A DNA stretch of 10,199 nucleotides from CAZQSL01 sp964595945 (GTDB taxonomy: Bacteria; UBP15; UBA6099; JAJRTR01). The stretch spans positions 1 through 10,199 of the forward strand of contig CAZQSL010000128.1 of the NCBI GenBank assembly GCA_964595945.1, given 5' to 3'. Below the pieces are notes generated by a model. That model searched no databases and was not told the origin of the DNA. It saw only the letters and a program-made list of their open reading frames with translations. This document shows, piece after piece, positions 1 through 7,233 of this stretch (the stretch's first letter is position 1; every line of letters starts with the position of its first letter). The position numbers were made by a program, and so were the translations under genes.

Positions 1-3000
1 TTGATCTGGCGGTCGTCGGACTGTGCGGAGGCTTTGGATTTGTTGCGGGAGAGTGGGGAGGGGATGTTGAAGGATGGAGGGGAGGGGAGTTTGAGGGGGG
101 ATTCGGGTTTGCGGCCGCCGAAGATGTTGTTGAGGAGGGAACTGCCGGAGATGAGGCTGTCGACCTCGATTTTGATGCCTCGTTCGAGTAGGCGGTCGAC
201 GTTGGCGAGGATGGTCTGGAGACCAGTGATGATTTCGCTGTTGCCGGAGCTGATGGAAGACTGGATTTTGTCGACGACGTCGCCGGCGGCGGTGTGGATG
301 GTGTCAGCTATGGCAGCGCCGAGCTGAGCGGCGGTGGCGTCGTCGATGGGTGAGGGGGCGGCAGGCTGGGGCTGGGGTATGGCTGCGATGATGGTGCCGG
401 CGGTGGTGTTGATTGTGGTGGTGATGGAGCTTTCGATGGAATTGAGGGTGGTGGTGAGAGCCGTGATGTCCGGTGTTGCGGAGGTGGCGCGTATGGCGTC
501 CGTGAGAGTGGTTTCGAGAGATGAGAGCTTTTCGGTGAGAGAGTCGGTGAGAGGTGGTGCGGCGGGTGTGGCGGGTGTGGCGGGTGTGGCGGGTGTGGTG
601 GGTGTGGTGGGTGTGGTGGGTGTGGTGGGTGTGGTGGGTGTGGTGGCGATGTTTTCGATGGCTTCGATGGATGATTTGATGGCTGTGGCGAGTGAGGATT
701 CGAGAGATTCGAGTTTTTCGGCGATGGGCGAGTTGGCGTTGGCGATGTCTTCGGTGGAGAGGGAAGAGATGGATTTGATGAGAGATGTGAGGGATTCGGT
801 GGAGTTTGTGAAGGTGGTGGTCTGTTCTGCGAGCTGGTCTTCGAGAGCCGAGTACCAGCCTTCGGCGATGCGGGTTTCGAATTCGGCGATGCGGGCCGTG
901 AGGTCGTAGCGGAGGCTGTCGATGGCGTCTGTGTCCGGTGTGGCGGCGGAGGGGAGTTGCGATGTTATGCCGTTTTTGAATGAGTCGAATTTTTCGTCGA
1001 TGATGGCCATGAGCGGATCGAGAGCTGATCGTGCCTGATCGGCGAGTACCATTGTGAGCAGGTCCTTGATGTCGGCGCTTGTGGTTTGATCGATGAGAGC
1101 GGAGCTGACGGCTTCGACGTTCTGGAGGATTTCGTGGCTGCCGGAGGCGACGATTTCCTTGAGTTCGCCGGAGAGGGTGCCGAAGCTGTCGCTGATGTCG
1201 AGGGTGCAGGTTTTGAGGGCGTCGGCGACCGGGGCCATTTCGCTCATGACTTCGTCGGAAATTGATTTTGGGAGAGAAGATTCGAGGGTGTCGATTTTTT
1301 TTGCTATGGAGGCTATTCGCGAGTCGATCTGGAGTGAGGCGAGTTCGCAGAGGGCGTCGGCGAGGTGTTCGCGGAAAGAGTCGATGTTGGCGAGTATTTT
1401 TTGGGTGGATGTGTCCGATTGTGCTTCGAGGGTGAAGATGGTGGAATTGAGGATATCGGTTTTTTCGTCGATGGCGGTGATAGTGGTGGAGAGAGGGACA
1501 GGGTTTTCGGGGAAGTTGGCAGTGAGAGTGGAGAGGCTGTCTGTGATGGAGTGGAGGCGTGAGTCGATCTGGAGTGATGTGAATTCGCAGAGGGCGTCGG
1601 CGAGGTGTTCGCGGAAAGAGTCGATGGTGGAGATGATGCGATCGGTGGAGTTGTTGAAGTGGGTTTCCATGCTGAGGAATCCGGAGCGTACGGCGTCGGA
1701 TTTTTCGGCGAGGGAATCGACGATCATGCTGTCGTGTCTGATGGCGGTGGTGGCGAGATTTTTGGCGAGTTCTTCGGCTTTGTCGACAATGGCCTGCTGT
1801 GCGTCGATGAGCGACTGGACGTGGATGGCGAGGGTGGTGGTGACGGAGTCGAATTTCGAAATGAGGAGGTTGCCCGTGGCGGCGGAGTCGGCGGAGAGTT
1901 GAGCGATGTCGGCCTTGATGATCTGAGTGGCGTCGTCGAGGCAGGTGGAGGGTTGGGGGATGGTGGAGGTGAGGGATTCGGTGAGGGATGCGAAGCGGGA
2001 GTCGAATTCGGTGGTGATGCGTGCGGTGAGCTCGACCTGCATGTCGCGGATGATGTGTGCGGCGGTATCTTCGTCAAGAGCGGGCGGGGCGGGCGGGGGC
2101 TGATGGGCGGAGATGAGGCGGTCGAAGTCGGCGAGGGCGGATTTGTGGAGTGCGGTAAATCGTTCTTCCTGACGTTTGCCGAGTTCGATGATTTCGTCGT
2201 GCAGGTCATCTTTTGTGATGAAAGAAGCGGTGGCGGCGGCGATGGCCTGAGAAATATCTGGGGGGGCGGGTGGTGTGGATGATTCTAATAGGGTGGCGAG
2301 GCGTGTGAGTTCGGCGGTGATGAAAGATTTTAAGTCGTCGGTCTGTGCTGATGCCGGGGACTGGGAGCCTTCGATGGTGGCGAGGCGTGTGTCGAGAGCT
2401 GAGATGGAGGCTGCGATTTCGGTGATGGGTTTTGCGACGCTTTTGTTGATTTTGTCTTCGATGATGACGATGAGTTCCTGAAGGGCGGAGTCGTCGAAGG
2501 CTGGTGGTGGTGTGGCTGGGTGGAGACCTTCGGCGATGTGCTGGAGGTCGGACTTGAGCGCGATGACGGCTTTTGAGGGGTCCATCGCGTTGAGGCGGCC
2601 GAGGAGGATGTTTGTCATGTCGCGGAATGCTTCGGCGATAACTTTGCGGATGGATTCGGTGGAAAACTGGACGGTTTGCGGGGCAGCGGTTTGGGGAGCG
2701 GGTTTTGTGGTGGCGCGTCGTGTGGGGGGAGCTTGTGGGCGCTCTGCAGGTGGGCGCGGGGCAGTGGGGCGGGGCAGTGGCGTGTCTTTTTCTTCGAGTG
2801 AGGCGGCGCTGACCATGATGCGGTTTTTTGTGATGGTGATAATATTGTGTCCGGCTACGTGCTTCATGTTGAGCCGGTCGGGAGCGATGGTGATGGCGGC
2901 GATGGAGCCGTCGGTTTCGCTGAATGCGAAGTCGCTTGCGATGCCGGCGAGCATGCCCGCGTCGGTGAGTACTTGTGAGCCGATGATGCCGATGTCTTTG

Positions 3001-3263
3001 AGGAAAACGTTGAGGATGTCGGGTGCGTCGGCCATTTTGGCGGGTGTCCAGGGGCCTTCGATGATGATCGCGTTGTCGTAGACGCTTTTGACGGCTGCGA
3101 AGGGGATGACGTTGAGTGAGTCCTGGCCGGGTTCGGGCGAGAGGACGAACGCGACGACCGCCTTTTTGTCGGGGTCGATTACATATCCCTTGATGTGACC
3201 GATTTTTTCGTTGTTTTCGGAATTGATGACGGGTTTGTTCTGAAGAGCGAGACTGTAGACCAT
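1..3263 (-). CDS. Giant PRC-barrel protein with long helical rod region (3' end outside window)
   Basis: Reading the minus strand from the ATG at 3263–3261 gives 1087 codons with no stop; the gene runs off the left edge, so the C-terminus is missing. The start is chosen because GAGG lies 8 bases upstream, an in-frame stop lies at 3356–3354, and the protein begins MVYSLALQNKPVI, a PRC-barrel-like start. Residues about 1–70 and 89–150 look like two beta-rich PRC-barrel domains (first: IGHIKGYVIDPDKKAVVAFV). Residues 155–200 are a Pro/Ala/Arg-rich linker. From about 200 onward the protein is rich in Ser, Thr, Ala, Asp, Ile and Leu with helix-like spacing, broken by Pro-rich hinges near 249–255, 329–335, 389–395, 436–438 and a TTP/ATP tandem repeat at 874–900. 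Residues 1048–1087 are Pro/Ser/basic-rich. No signal peptide, membrane segment or catalytic motif is visible. PRC-barrels are known in RimM, photosynthetic reaction-centre H subunits and archaeal division proteins; here a scaffolding or cytoskeletal role is only an inference. The frame is certain, the function unknown. Confidence 0.93.
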   Translation of the reverse strand, partial: MVYSLALQNKPVINSENNEKIGHIKGYVIDPDKKAVVAFVLSPEPGQDSLNVIPFAAVKSVYDNAIIIEGPWTPAKMADAPDILNVFLKDIGIIGSQVLTDAGMLAGIASDFAFSETDGSIAAITIAPDRLNMKHVAGHNIITITKNRIMVSAASLEEKDTPLPRPTAPRPPAERPQAPPTRRATTKPAPQTAAPQTVQFSTESIRKVIAEAFRDMTNILLGRLNAMDPSKAVIALKSDLQHIAEGLHPATPPPAFDDSALQELIVIIEDKINKSVAKPITEIAASISALDTRLATIEGSQSPASAQTDDLKSFITAELTRLATLLESSTPPAPPDISQAIAAATASFITKDDLHDEIIELGKRQEERFTALHKSALADFDRLISAHQPPPAPPALDEDTAAHIIRDMQVELTARITTEFDSRFASLTESLTSTIPQPSTCLDDATQIIKADIAQLSADSAATGNLLISKFDSVTTTLAIHVQSLIDAQQAIVDKAEELAKNLATTAIRHDSMIVDSLAEKSDAVRSGFLSMETHFNNSTDRIISTIDSFREHLADALCEFTSLQIDSRLHSITDSLSTLTANFPENPVPLSTTITAIDEKTDILNSTIFTLEAQSDTSTQKILANIDSFREHLADALCELASLQIDSRIASIAKKIDTLESSLPKSISDEVMSEMAPVADALKTCTLDISDSFGTLSGELKEIVASGSHEILQNVEAVSSALIDQTTSADIKDLLTMVLADQARSALDPLMAIIDEKFDSFKNGITSQLPSAATPDTDAIDSLRYDLTARIAEFETRIAEGWYSALEDQLAEQTTTFTNSTESLTSLIKSISSLSTEDIANANSPIAEKLESLESSLATAIKSSIEAIENIATTPTTPTTPTTPTTPTTPATPATPATPAAPPLTDSLTEKLSSLETTLTDAIRATSATPDITALTTTLNSIESSITTTINTTAGTIIAAIPQPQPAAPSPIDDATAAQLGAAIADTIHTAAGDVVDKIQSSISSGNSEIITGLQTILANVDRLLERGIKIEVDSLISGSSLLNNIFGGRKPESPLKLPSPPSFNIPSPLSRNKSKASAQSDDRQI
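564..644 (-). repeat. 9-base in-frame minisatellite (TTP/ATP tandem repeat)
   Basis: Nine consecutive 9-base units of GGGTGTGG plus C or T on the plus strand: three end in C and six in T. In the minus-strand gene they encode six TTP and three ATP tripeptides (residues 874–900). The unit is a multiple of three, so gain or loss of copies would keep the frame and only change the length of a flexible, proline-rich hinge. Confidence 0.95.
1321..1386 (-). repeat. Internal duplicated segment of the PRC-barrel gene, copy B
   Basis: This 66-base segment matches 1561–1626 at 63 of 66 positions; the three differences cluster at 1338, 1340 and 1343. It encodes residues about 628–648 around the core SFREHLADALCE. 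The two copies are exactly 240 bases (80 residues) apart in the same frame and sit inside more diverged 80-residue modules. Confidence 0.93.
1561..1626 (-). repeat. Internal duplicated segment of the PRC-barrel gene, copy A
   Basis: Partner of 1321–1386. It encodes residues about 548–568 with the same SFREHLADALCE core, followed by FTSLQIDS here and LASLQIDS in the other copy. Upstream of the core both modules carry EK(S/T)D and, further on, a short ST..(I)...ID pattern, which shows that the whole 80-residue unit was duplicated. Confidence 0.93.
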
Positions 3264-3352
3264 GGTGACGACCTCATGCAAAGTTTTGCCCGGAACCGGC
3301 CATGTGGTGTTGCCCGTACGGTTGTTCCAGCCGACTTTCCAACAGATAGTAT

Positions 3353-3361
3353 ATTATATCA
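3353..3361 (-). promoter_or_regulatory. Extended -10 promoter for the PRC-barrel gene
   Basis: On the minus strand the sequence reads TGATATAAT: a perfect -10 hexamer (3358–3353) preceded by the TGn extension (3361–3359). No good -35 hexamer is found 16–18 bases upstream, which is normal for extended -10 promoters. The predicted transcription start lies near 3346, leaving a leader of about 80 bases before the ATG at 3263. Confidence 0.65.
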
Positions 3362-3545
3362 GAGAGTTTACTTTACATAGCATAAGTTAATAATTCATAA
3401 CCGTTAAGCAAATTGATAATTGTGAAAGCGGGAACAGAAGGGGAAGCGTGCGCGTTGTTTTGTAATGTGACTGGCGGTTTCTATGGAAACGACACTGCAT
3501 GCGCAAAGCTTCCTTTCGGAAAATGTCAGCGTGATGTGATAGAAA

Positions 3546-3575
3546 TTGCCCACTGAGAGTCATATAATATATAAG
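3546..3575 (+). promoter_or_regulatory. Candidate sigma-70 promoter for clpC
   Basis: TTGCCC (3546–3551) and TATAAG (3570–3575) are 18 bases apart. A perfect TATAAT is also present at 3563–3568 but lacks a suitably placed -35. Either would start transcription 45–60 bases before the clpC ATG. The choice between the two -10 elements is uncertain. Confidence 0.5.
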
Positions 3576-3629
3576 ACTTAAAAGAAGCCACGGCCGGATA
3601 TGCCGGCGTGGGACAGGCGGTTTTTTACA

Positions 3630-6134
3630 ATGTGGGATAAATTCACCGAACACGCGCGCCGCGTGATCATCATTGCCCAGAGCAAGGCTGAGGAGTACAA
3701 CCATCTCTTCGTCGATACCGAGCATATTCTTTATGCGCTGCTGCAAGACCCCGACAGTTTTGCCGTGCGCCTGCTCACCGGATTTGACATCAGTATCGAA
3801 ACCGTACTCGACAACCTTGCCGGAGTGTTCAAACCCGAGCGCCGCACGCGCGCCCGCGAAATCACGTTTACCCCCGCATCCAAGCGCGTGCTCGAATTCG
3901 CCTTCGAAGAAGCCCGCGCGATGACGCACTCCCACATCGGCACCGAGCATCTCCTGCTCGGCCTCATCCGCGAAAACGAAGGCGTCGCCTCACGCATCCT
4001 CTCAGGCTACGACATCACTATCGAAAAAGCGCGCCGCAGCCTCCTTTCGCTGCTCGACGGCGACACGCCGCCACAGCCCATTGCCTCGCCTCAGCAGCCT
4101 CAGGCAAAAAAGAAAAAGAGCAAAACTCCCTTCCTCGACGAATTCAGCCGCGACCTCACGGAATTCGCCCGCGAAGACAAGCTCGACCCAGTCGTCGGCC
4201 GCGACCTCGAAATCGAACGCGTCATGCAGATACTCAGCAAACGCACCAAAAACAACCCAGTCCTCATCGGCGACCCCGGCGTCGGCAAAACCGCCATCGT
4301 CGAAGGCCTCGCGCAACTCATCGTCAAAAAAGACGTCCCGGAAATCCTCTTTGACAAACGCATCCTCTCACTCGACCTCGCCAGCCTCATCGCGGGCACC
4401 AAATACCGCGGCGAATTCGAAGAACGCCTCAAAAAAGTCCTCGTCGAAATCCAGCAGTCAAAAGGCGAAGTCATCATATTCATCGACGAACTCCACACCA
4501 TCATCGGCGCAGGGGCAGCCGAAGGCGCCATCGACGCCTCCAATATCCTCAAGCCCGCACTCGCCCGCGGCGAACTCCAGTGCGTCGGCGCCACCACCTA
4601 TGACGAATACAAAAAACATATCGAAAAAAGCGCCGCACTCGAACGCCGCTTCCAGCCTGTCTTCGTCAAGGAACCCACCATCGAAGAAACGGTCGAAATA
4701 CTCCGCGGACTCCGCGACCGCTATCAAAATCACCACCATGTCACCATCACCGATGCCGCGCTCCTCGCATCCGCGCGCCTCGCAAGCCGCTACATCCCCG
4801 ACAGATTCCTCCCCGACAAGGCCATAGACCTCATCGATGAGGCATCCTCACGTGTCAAGATCAAAAATTGTCCCACCACCCCAGTCATAAAAAAACTCGA
4901 AAAGGAACTCGAACGCATCCGCGAGGAAAAAAACACCGCCGTCATGGACCAGCAATTCGAATACGCCGCCTCCCTGCGCGACGAAGAAAAGGCCCTCGAA
5001 GAACAGATCAAACAGGAATCCCAATCCACAGGCCCAACCGCCGCTACTCCCGAACTCATCATCTCCGAAGACGAAATCTCCGAAATCGTCTACATGTGGA
5101 CATCTATCCCCGTCGCACGACTCAAGGAAGAGGAAACGGCAAAACTGCTCAGAATGGAAGAAACCATCCGGCGCCGCATCGTCGGGCAGGACCTTGCAGT
5201 CGAATCTGTCGCAAAAGCCATCCGCCGCGCCCGCGTCGGCCTCAAGGAAGCCGGACGCCCCATGGGCTGCTTCTTCTTCGCAGGCCCCACGGGCGTCGGC
5301 AAGACCGAACTCGCCAAGGCTCTCGCCGAATTCCTCTTCGGCGACGAAAGCTCCATCATCCGCATCGACATGTCGGAATATATGGAAAAGGCCTCCGTGT
5401 CGCGCCTCATCGGCGCTCCCCCAGGCTATGTCGGCTTCGACGACGGCGGCCAGCTCTCGGATGCCGTACGTCGCAAACCATACTCGGTCGTGCTACTCGA
5501 CGAAATCGAAAAAGCGCATCCCGAAGTCTTCAACCTCCTCCTCCAGATCATGGAAGACGGCATGCTCACCGACTCGCACGGCCGCAAGGTGAGTTTCAAA
5601 AACTCCATTGTCATCATGACCACCAACGTCGGCGCCGAAATCATGAGCAACATCGACAATCTCGGCCTGCGCATAAGCCGCCCGATATCGGACAACTCCG
5701 AGACCAGAGACCGCGAATATGAGGCCATGAAGGGCAAAATATCTCTCGAACTCAAAAAATCGTTCCGCCCCGAGTTTCTCAACCGCGTCGACGAATTCAT
5801 CTATTTCCGCCCCCTCAACCGCCTCGACATCGCTGACATCGCCGATCTTTTCATCCAGAAAGTCCGCGAGCGCCTCCATATCAAGGGCTACGAACTCGAA
5901 GTCGACCGCACTCTCATGGACCTGATCACCACCGAAGGCTTTGACCCTGCCAATGGCGCACGGCCGATACGACGGCTTGTCCAGAAATACATCGAAGACC
6001 CCGTCTCGGAAAAAATCCTGCTCACCAACTGCCCCCCAGGCTCCACATTCAGACTCACTCCGGGCAAGGATGGCTCTTCCGATGTCGAGGTCATTTCATC
6101 GCGCGAAAACTCCGCCGAAGGCGTTGTCGTATGA
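3630..6134 (+). CDS. clpC: ClpC-type AAA+ unfoldase (Clp protease ATPase subunit)
   Basis: Cytoplasmic hexameric ATPase that unfolds proteins and feeds them to ClpP. The 834-residue product has the full ClpC layout: a double Clp_N repeat (about 1–145), AAA+ D1 with Walker A GDPGVGKT (214–221), Walker B IIFIDE (282–287), pore loop KYRG (258–261) and Arg finger in ALERRF (336–341), then a UVR-type insert (about 436–461, QQFEYAASLRDEEKALEEQI), and D2 with Walker A GPTGVGKT (552–559), GYVG pore loop (599–602), Walker B VVLLDE (620–625) and sensor-2 GARPIRR (776–782). LGL at 678–680 sits where ClpC/ClpA carry the ClpP-docking tripeptide. The UVR insert separates it from ClpA and ClpB. I prefer the ATG at 3630 because AGGCGG lies 9 bases upstream and MWDKFTEHARRVI matches the family start; an in-frame ATG at 3600 would add ten residues. 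No ctsR, mcsA or mcsB is adjacent. A terminator follows, so it is probably monocistronic. Confidence 0.98.
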   Translation: MWDKFTEHARRVIIIAQSKAEEYNHLFVDTEHILYALLQDPDSFAVRLLTGFDISIETVLDNLAGVFKPERRTRAREITFTPASKRVLEFAFEEARAMTHSHIGTEHLLLGLIRENEGVASRILSGYDITIEKARRSLLSLLDGDTPPQPIASPQQPQAKKKKSKTPFLDEFSRDLTEFAREDKLDPVVGRDLEIERVMQILSKRTKNNPVLIGDPGVGKTAIVEGLAQLIVKKDVPEILFDKRILSLDLASLIAGTKYRGEFEERLKKVLVEIQQSKGEVIIFIDELHTIIGAGAAEGAIDASNILKPALARGELQCVGATTYDEYKKHIEKSAALERRFQPVFVKEPTIEETVEILRGLRDRYQNHHHVTITDAALLASARLASRYIPDRFLPDKAIDLIDEASSRVKIKNCPTTPVIKKLEKELERIREEKNTAVMDQQFEYAASLRDEEKALEEQIKQESQSTGPTAATPELIISEDEISEIVYMWTSIPVARLKEEETAKLLRMEETIRRRIVGQDLAVESVAKAIRRARVGLKEAGRPMGCFFFAGPTGVGKTELAKALAEFLFGDESSIIRIDMSEYMEKASVSRLIGAPPGYVGFDDGGQLSDAVRRKPYSVVLLDEIEKAHPEVFNLLLQIMEDGMLTDSHGRKVSFKNSIVIMTTNVGAEIMSNIDNLGLRISRPISDNSETRDREYEAMKGKISLELKKSFRPEFLNRVDEFIYFRPLNRLDIADIADLFIQKVRERLHIKGYELEVDRTLMDLITTEGFDPANGARPIRRLVQKYIEDPVSEKILLTNCPPGSTFRLTPGKDGSSDVEVISSRENSAEGVVV

Positions 6135-6143
6135 TCCCCGTCC

Positions 6144-6165
6144 GGTTTCCACTATTGGCAAACCA
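6144..6165 (+). repeat. Bulged hairpin repeat, copy 1 (3' of clpC)
   Basis: GGTTT pairs with AAACC, then CCA pairs with TGG around a CTAT loop, with one unpaired C between the two stem parts. It lies 10 bases after the clpC stop and before its terminator. Copy 2 is at 6427–6447 and matches it except for one base change and one missing loop base. The last 12 bases, ATTGGCAAACCA, are identical. Confidence 0.75.
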
Positions 6166-6186
6166 CAGAAAATCATGAGTATCTCC

Positions 6187-6210
6187 AGGCGGTCGCAAGG
6201 CCGCTTTTTT
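6187..6210 (+). terminator. Rho-independent terminator of clpC
   Basis: GCGGTC (6189–6194) pairs with GGCCGC (6199–6204) over a GCAA tetraloop, one pair being T·G, and the stem is followed by six T (6205–6210). It lies 53 bases after the clpC stop. Confidence 0.9.
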
Positions 6211-6426
6211 ATTACCGTAATTTACGTTATCGGCGCGTCCCCCGTGCGAAAATATTGCGTCTCACATGACATCACACCATCGCGGCTTTGCGCAAAAACA
6301 GAACACGCCGCCCACGTCACGCTATTCCTTTATGACGAAAAAAGATGAATTATACTGTTGCTGAAAATCTACACATGGTAAAACCCTGACTGGAGAGGCC
6401 AGGTCTGGCGAATAGTAAAAAAGCGT

Positions 6427-6447
6427 GGTTTTCACATTGGCAAACCA
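6427..6447 (+). repeat. Bulged hairpin repeat, copy 2 (upstream of carD promoter)
   Basis: Second copy of the element at 6144–6165. GGTTT pairs with AAACC, and TCA pairs with TGG through one T·G pair around a CAT loop; the single unpaired C is kept, and a T–A pair extends the base (6426/6447). It ends about 40 bases before the carD -35 box. Confidence 0.75.
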
Positions 6448-6457
6448 TCCAATCTTG

Positions 6458-6478
6458 TGAAATATGAAACAAATTTCA
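6458..6478. promoter_or_regulatory. Inverted repeat just upstream of the carD promoter
   Basis: TGAAAT (6458–6463) and ATTTCA (6473–6478) form a perfect 6-base inverted repeat with a 9-base AT-rich centre, ending 9 bases before the -35 box. Its position would suit an activator or repressor site, or an AT-rich UP element. This is based on position only. Confidence 0.3.
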
Positions 6479-6487
6479 GATACTTGA

Positions 6488-6515
6488 TTGACACTTGCCA
6501 GCGATGTGATACAAT
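6488..6515 (+). promoter_or_regulatory. Strong sigma-70 promoter of carD
   Basis: A perfect TTGACA (6488–6493), a 16-base spacer, and TACAAT (6510–6515) with the TGn extension (6507–6509). The predicted start is near 6522, giving a leader of about 67 bases before the carD ATG. Confidence 0.85.
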
Positions 6516-6588
6516 CCCTATATGGTTACTTCTGTCGTATCAACTCCATACTGTCAAAATCAATTTATGCGTGTCTCGGGAGGAACTT

Positions 6589-7068
6589 ATGTTTCAGATC
6601 GGCGATAAGATTCTGCATCCCCTTCATGGTGTCGGGCTCATTGAATCGGTCACTGAGCAGGAAATACTGGGAAACACCAAGAGCTATTTTGTCGTATCTC
6701 TCACGCTGAAAAAGATGAAAATCATCTTCCCGGTAGACAAGGCAGAAGAAATCGGAATCAGAAAAATCACCAACTCCGAACAGATAGAAGATGTGTTCGA
6801 TCTGCTGAAGAGCAGAAAAATCACGAAAATGCCCACCAACTGGAACAGACGTTTCAAATTCAATCTCGACAAAATCAAGACCGGTGACATCAAGGAAGTC
6901 GCGGAAGTACTGCGCAACCTCAGCCTCAAGGAGCAGCACAAGGGGCTGTCGATGGGCGAAAAGAAGATGCTCGACAATGTGAAAGTCATACTTGCGGGCG
7001 AAATCAGCGTTTCGAAAAATGTCGATCATGAGCAGGCTCTGAGATATATCGACGAAGCCCTGCATTAG
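6589..7068 (+). CDS. carD: CarD/CdnL-family RNA polymerase-binding transcription regulator
   Basis: CarD/CdnL proteins bind the RNA polymerase beta subunit and stabilise the open promoter complex, often at rRNA and other growth-related promoters. The 159-residue product matches the usual family length. Residues 1–58 form the Tudor-like polymerase-interacting domain, with MFQIGDKILHPLHGVGLIES and the closing FPVDKAEEIGIR segment. The rest is helical; W85 in NWNRRF occupies the place of the family tryptophan that wedges into the minor groove at the upstream edge of the -10 region, and basic residues surround it. The ATG at 6589 is preceded by GGGAGGA with 5-base spacing. The longer frame starting with GTG at 6457 is rejected because it begins upstream of the promoter. 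The gene has its own promoter and terminator. It lies between clpC and the PIN/TRAM gene, where B. subtilis has radA and disA. Confidence 0.93.
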   Translation: MFQIGDKILHPLHGVGLIESVTEQEILGNTKSYFVVSLTLKKMKIIFPVDKAEEIGIRKITNSEQIEDVFDLLKSRKITKMPTNWNRRFKFNLDKIKTGDIKEVAEVLRNLSLKEQHKGLSMGEKKMLDNVKVILAGEISVSKNVDHEQALRYIDEALH

Positions 7069-7095
7069 TCGGCCGCAACAACATTAGCTAATCAC

Positions 7096-7119
7096 AAACC
7101 CGCCTCCGGCGGGTTTTTT
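7096..7119 (+). terminator. Rho-independent terminator of carD
   Basis: AAACCCGCC (7096–7104) pairs perfectly with GGCGGGTTT (7108–7116) over a 3-base TCC loop; the T-run continues to 7119. It begins 28 bases after the carD stop. Confidence 0.93.
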
Positions 7120-7134
7120 CGTTGGCGGCAGATA

Positions 7135-7163
7135 CTGACACGCATCCACAAGAGTGCTACAAT
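7135..7163 (+). promoter_or_regulatory. Promoter of the yacL-like–ispF–rlmB operon
   Basis: CTGACA (7135–7140), a 17-base spacer, and TACAAT (7158–7163) preceded by TGC (7155–7157), an extended -10. The predicted start is near 7170, leaving about 64 bases to the preferred ATG at 7234. No other promoter is evident before rlmB ends. Confidence 0.8.
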
Positions 7164-7233
7164 CAATTTGAAGCGTAGTTAAAATGCGTAGGTGGAAATA
7201 GTACTTCTTTCGACCCGGCGGGATGGGGCCCCG

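Larger units (their letters stand above)
3264..3629. other. Divergent intergenic region between the PRC-barrel gene and clpC
   Basis: This 366-base stretch separates two divergent genes and is AT-richer than its flanks. It holds a minus-strand extended -10 promoter near 3353–3361 and a plus-strand promoter near 3546–3575. I see no CIRCE element and no CtsR-type heptad repeat, so the usual Firmicutes control of clpC is not evident. I find no convincing gene in it; the open frame running into it on the minus strand is an antisense shadow of clpC. Confidence 0.7.
6135..6588. other. Long non-coding interval between clpC and carD
   Basis: These 454 bases contain no credible protein gene; the open frame extending upstream from carD begins at a GTG (6457) that lies upstream of the carD promoter. 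The interval holds the clpC terminator, two copies of a hairpin repeat (6144–6165 and 6427–6447), a short palindrome GCCAG-GT-CTGGC at 6398–6409, an inverted repeat at 6458–6478 and the carD promoter. A small RNA is possible but no complete promoter–terminator pair for one is visible. Confidence 0.6.

Noticed and set aside
1..3081. Series of plus-strand open frames rich in Met, Glu, Arg, Val or Gly, for example 1093–1902 and 1605–2282
   Set aside because: They are antisense shadows of the continuous minus-strand PRC-barrel gene, caused by its C-rich third codon positions. They have no ribosome sites or recognisable domains.
3264..3629. Sharp change of strand composition (plus strand G-rich to the left, C-rich to the right), suggesting a replication origin
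   Set aside because: The skew follows the C-ending codons of two divergent genes and its sign is opposite to that expected for an origin; no DnaA-box cluster was noticed.
3387..3950. Minus-strand 187-codon frame overlapping the clpC start
   Set aside because: It covers the clpC promoter and N-terminal domain in antisense and has no recognisable motif.
4081..5722. Long Ser/Lys- or Arg/His-rich frames in other frames of clpC
   Set aside because: Out-of-frame translations of clpC with low-complexity composition and no family resemblance.
6398..6409. Palindrome GCCAG-GT-CTGGC as an sRNA terminator
   Set aside because: Two-base loop and no following T-run; no convincing promoter upstream.
3533..6511. 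Shared 9-mer GATGTGATA upstream of clpC (3533–3541) and overlapping the carD -10 (6503–6511)
   Set aside because: Too short, and its placement relative to the two promoters differs; at carD it is mostly explained by the extended -10.
6457..6588. N-terminal extension of CarD from GTG 6457
   Set aside because: It begins upstream of the TTGACA/TACAAT promoter and the CarD family starts at MFQIGD, with a strong ribosome site before 6589.
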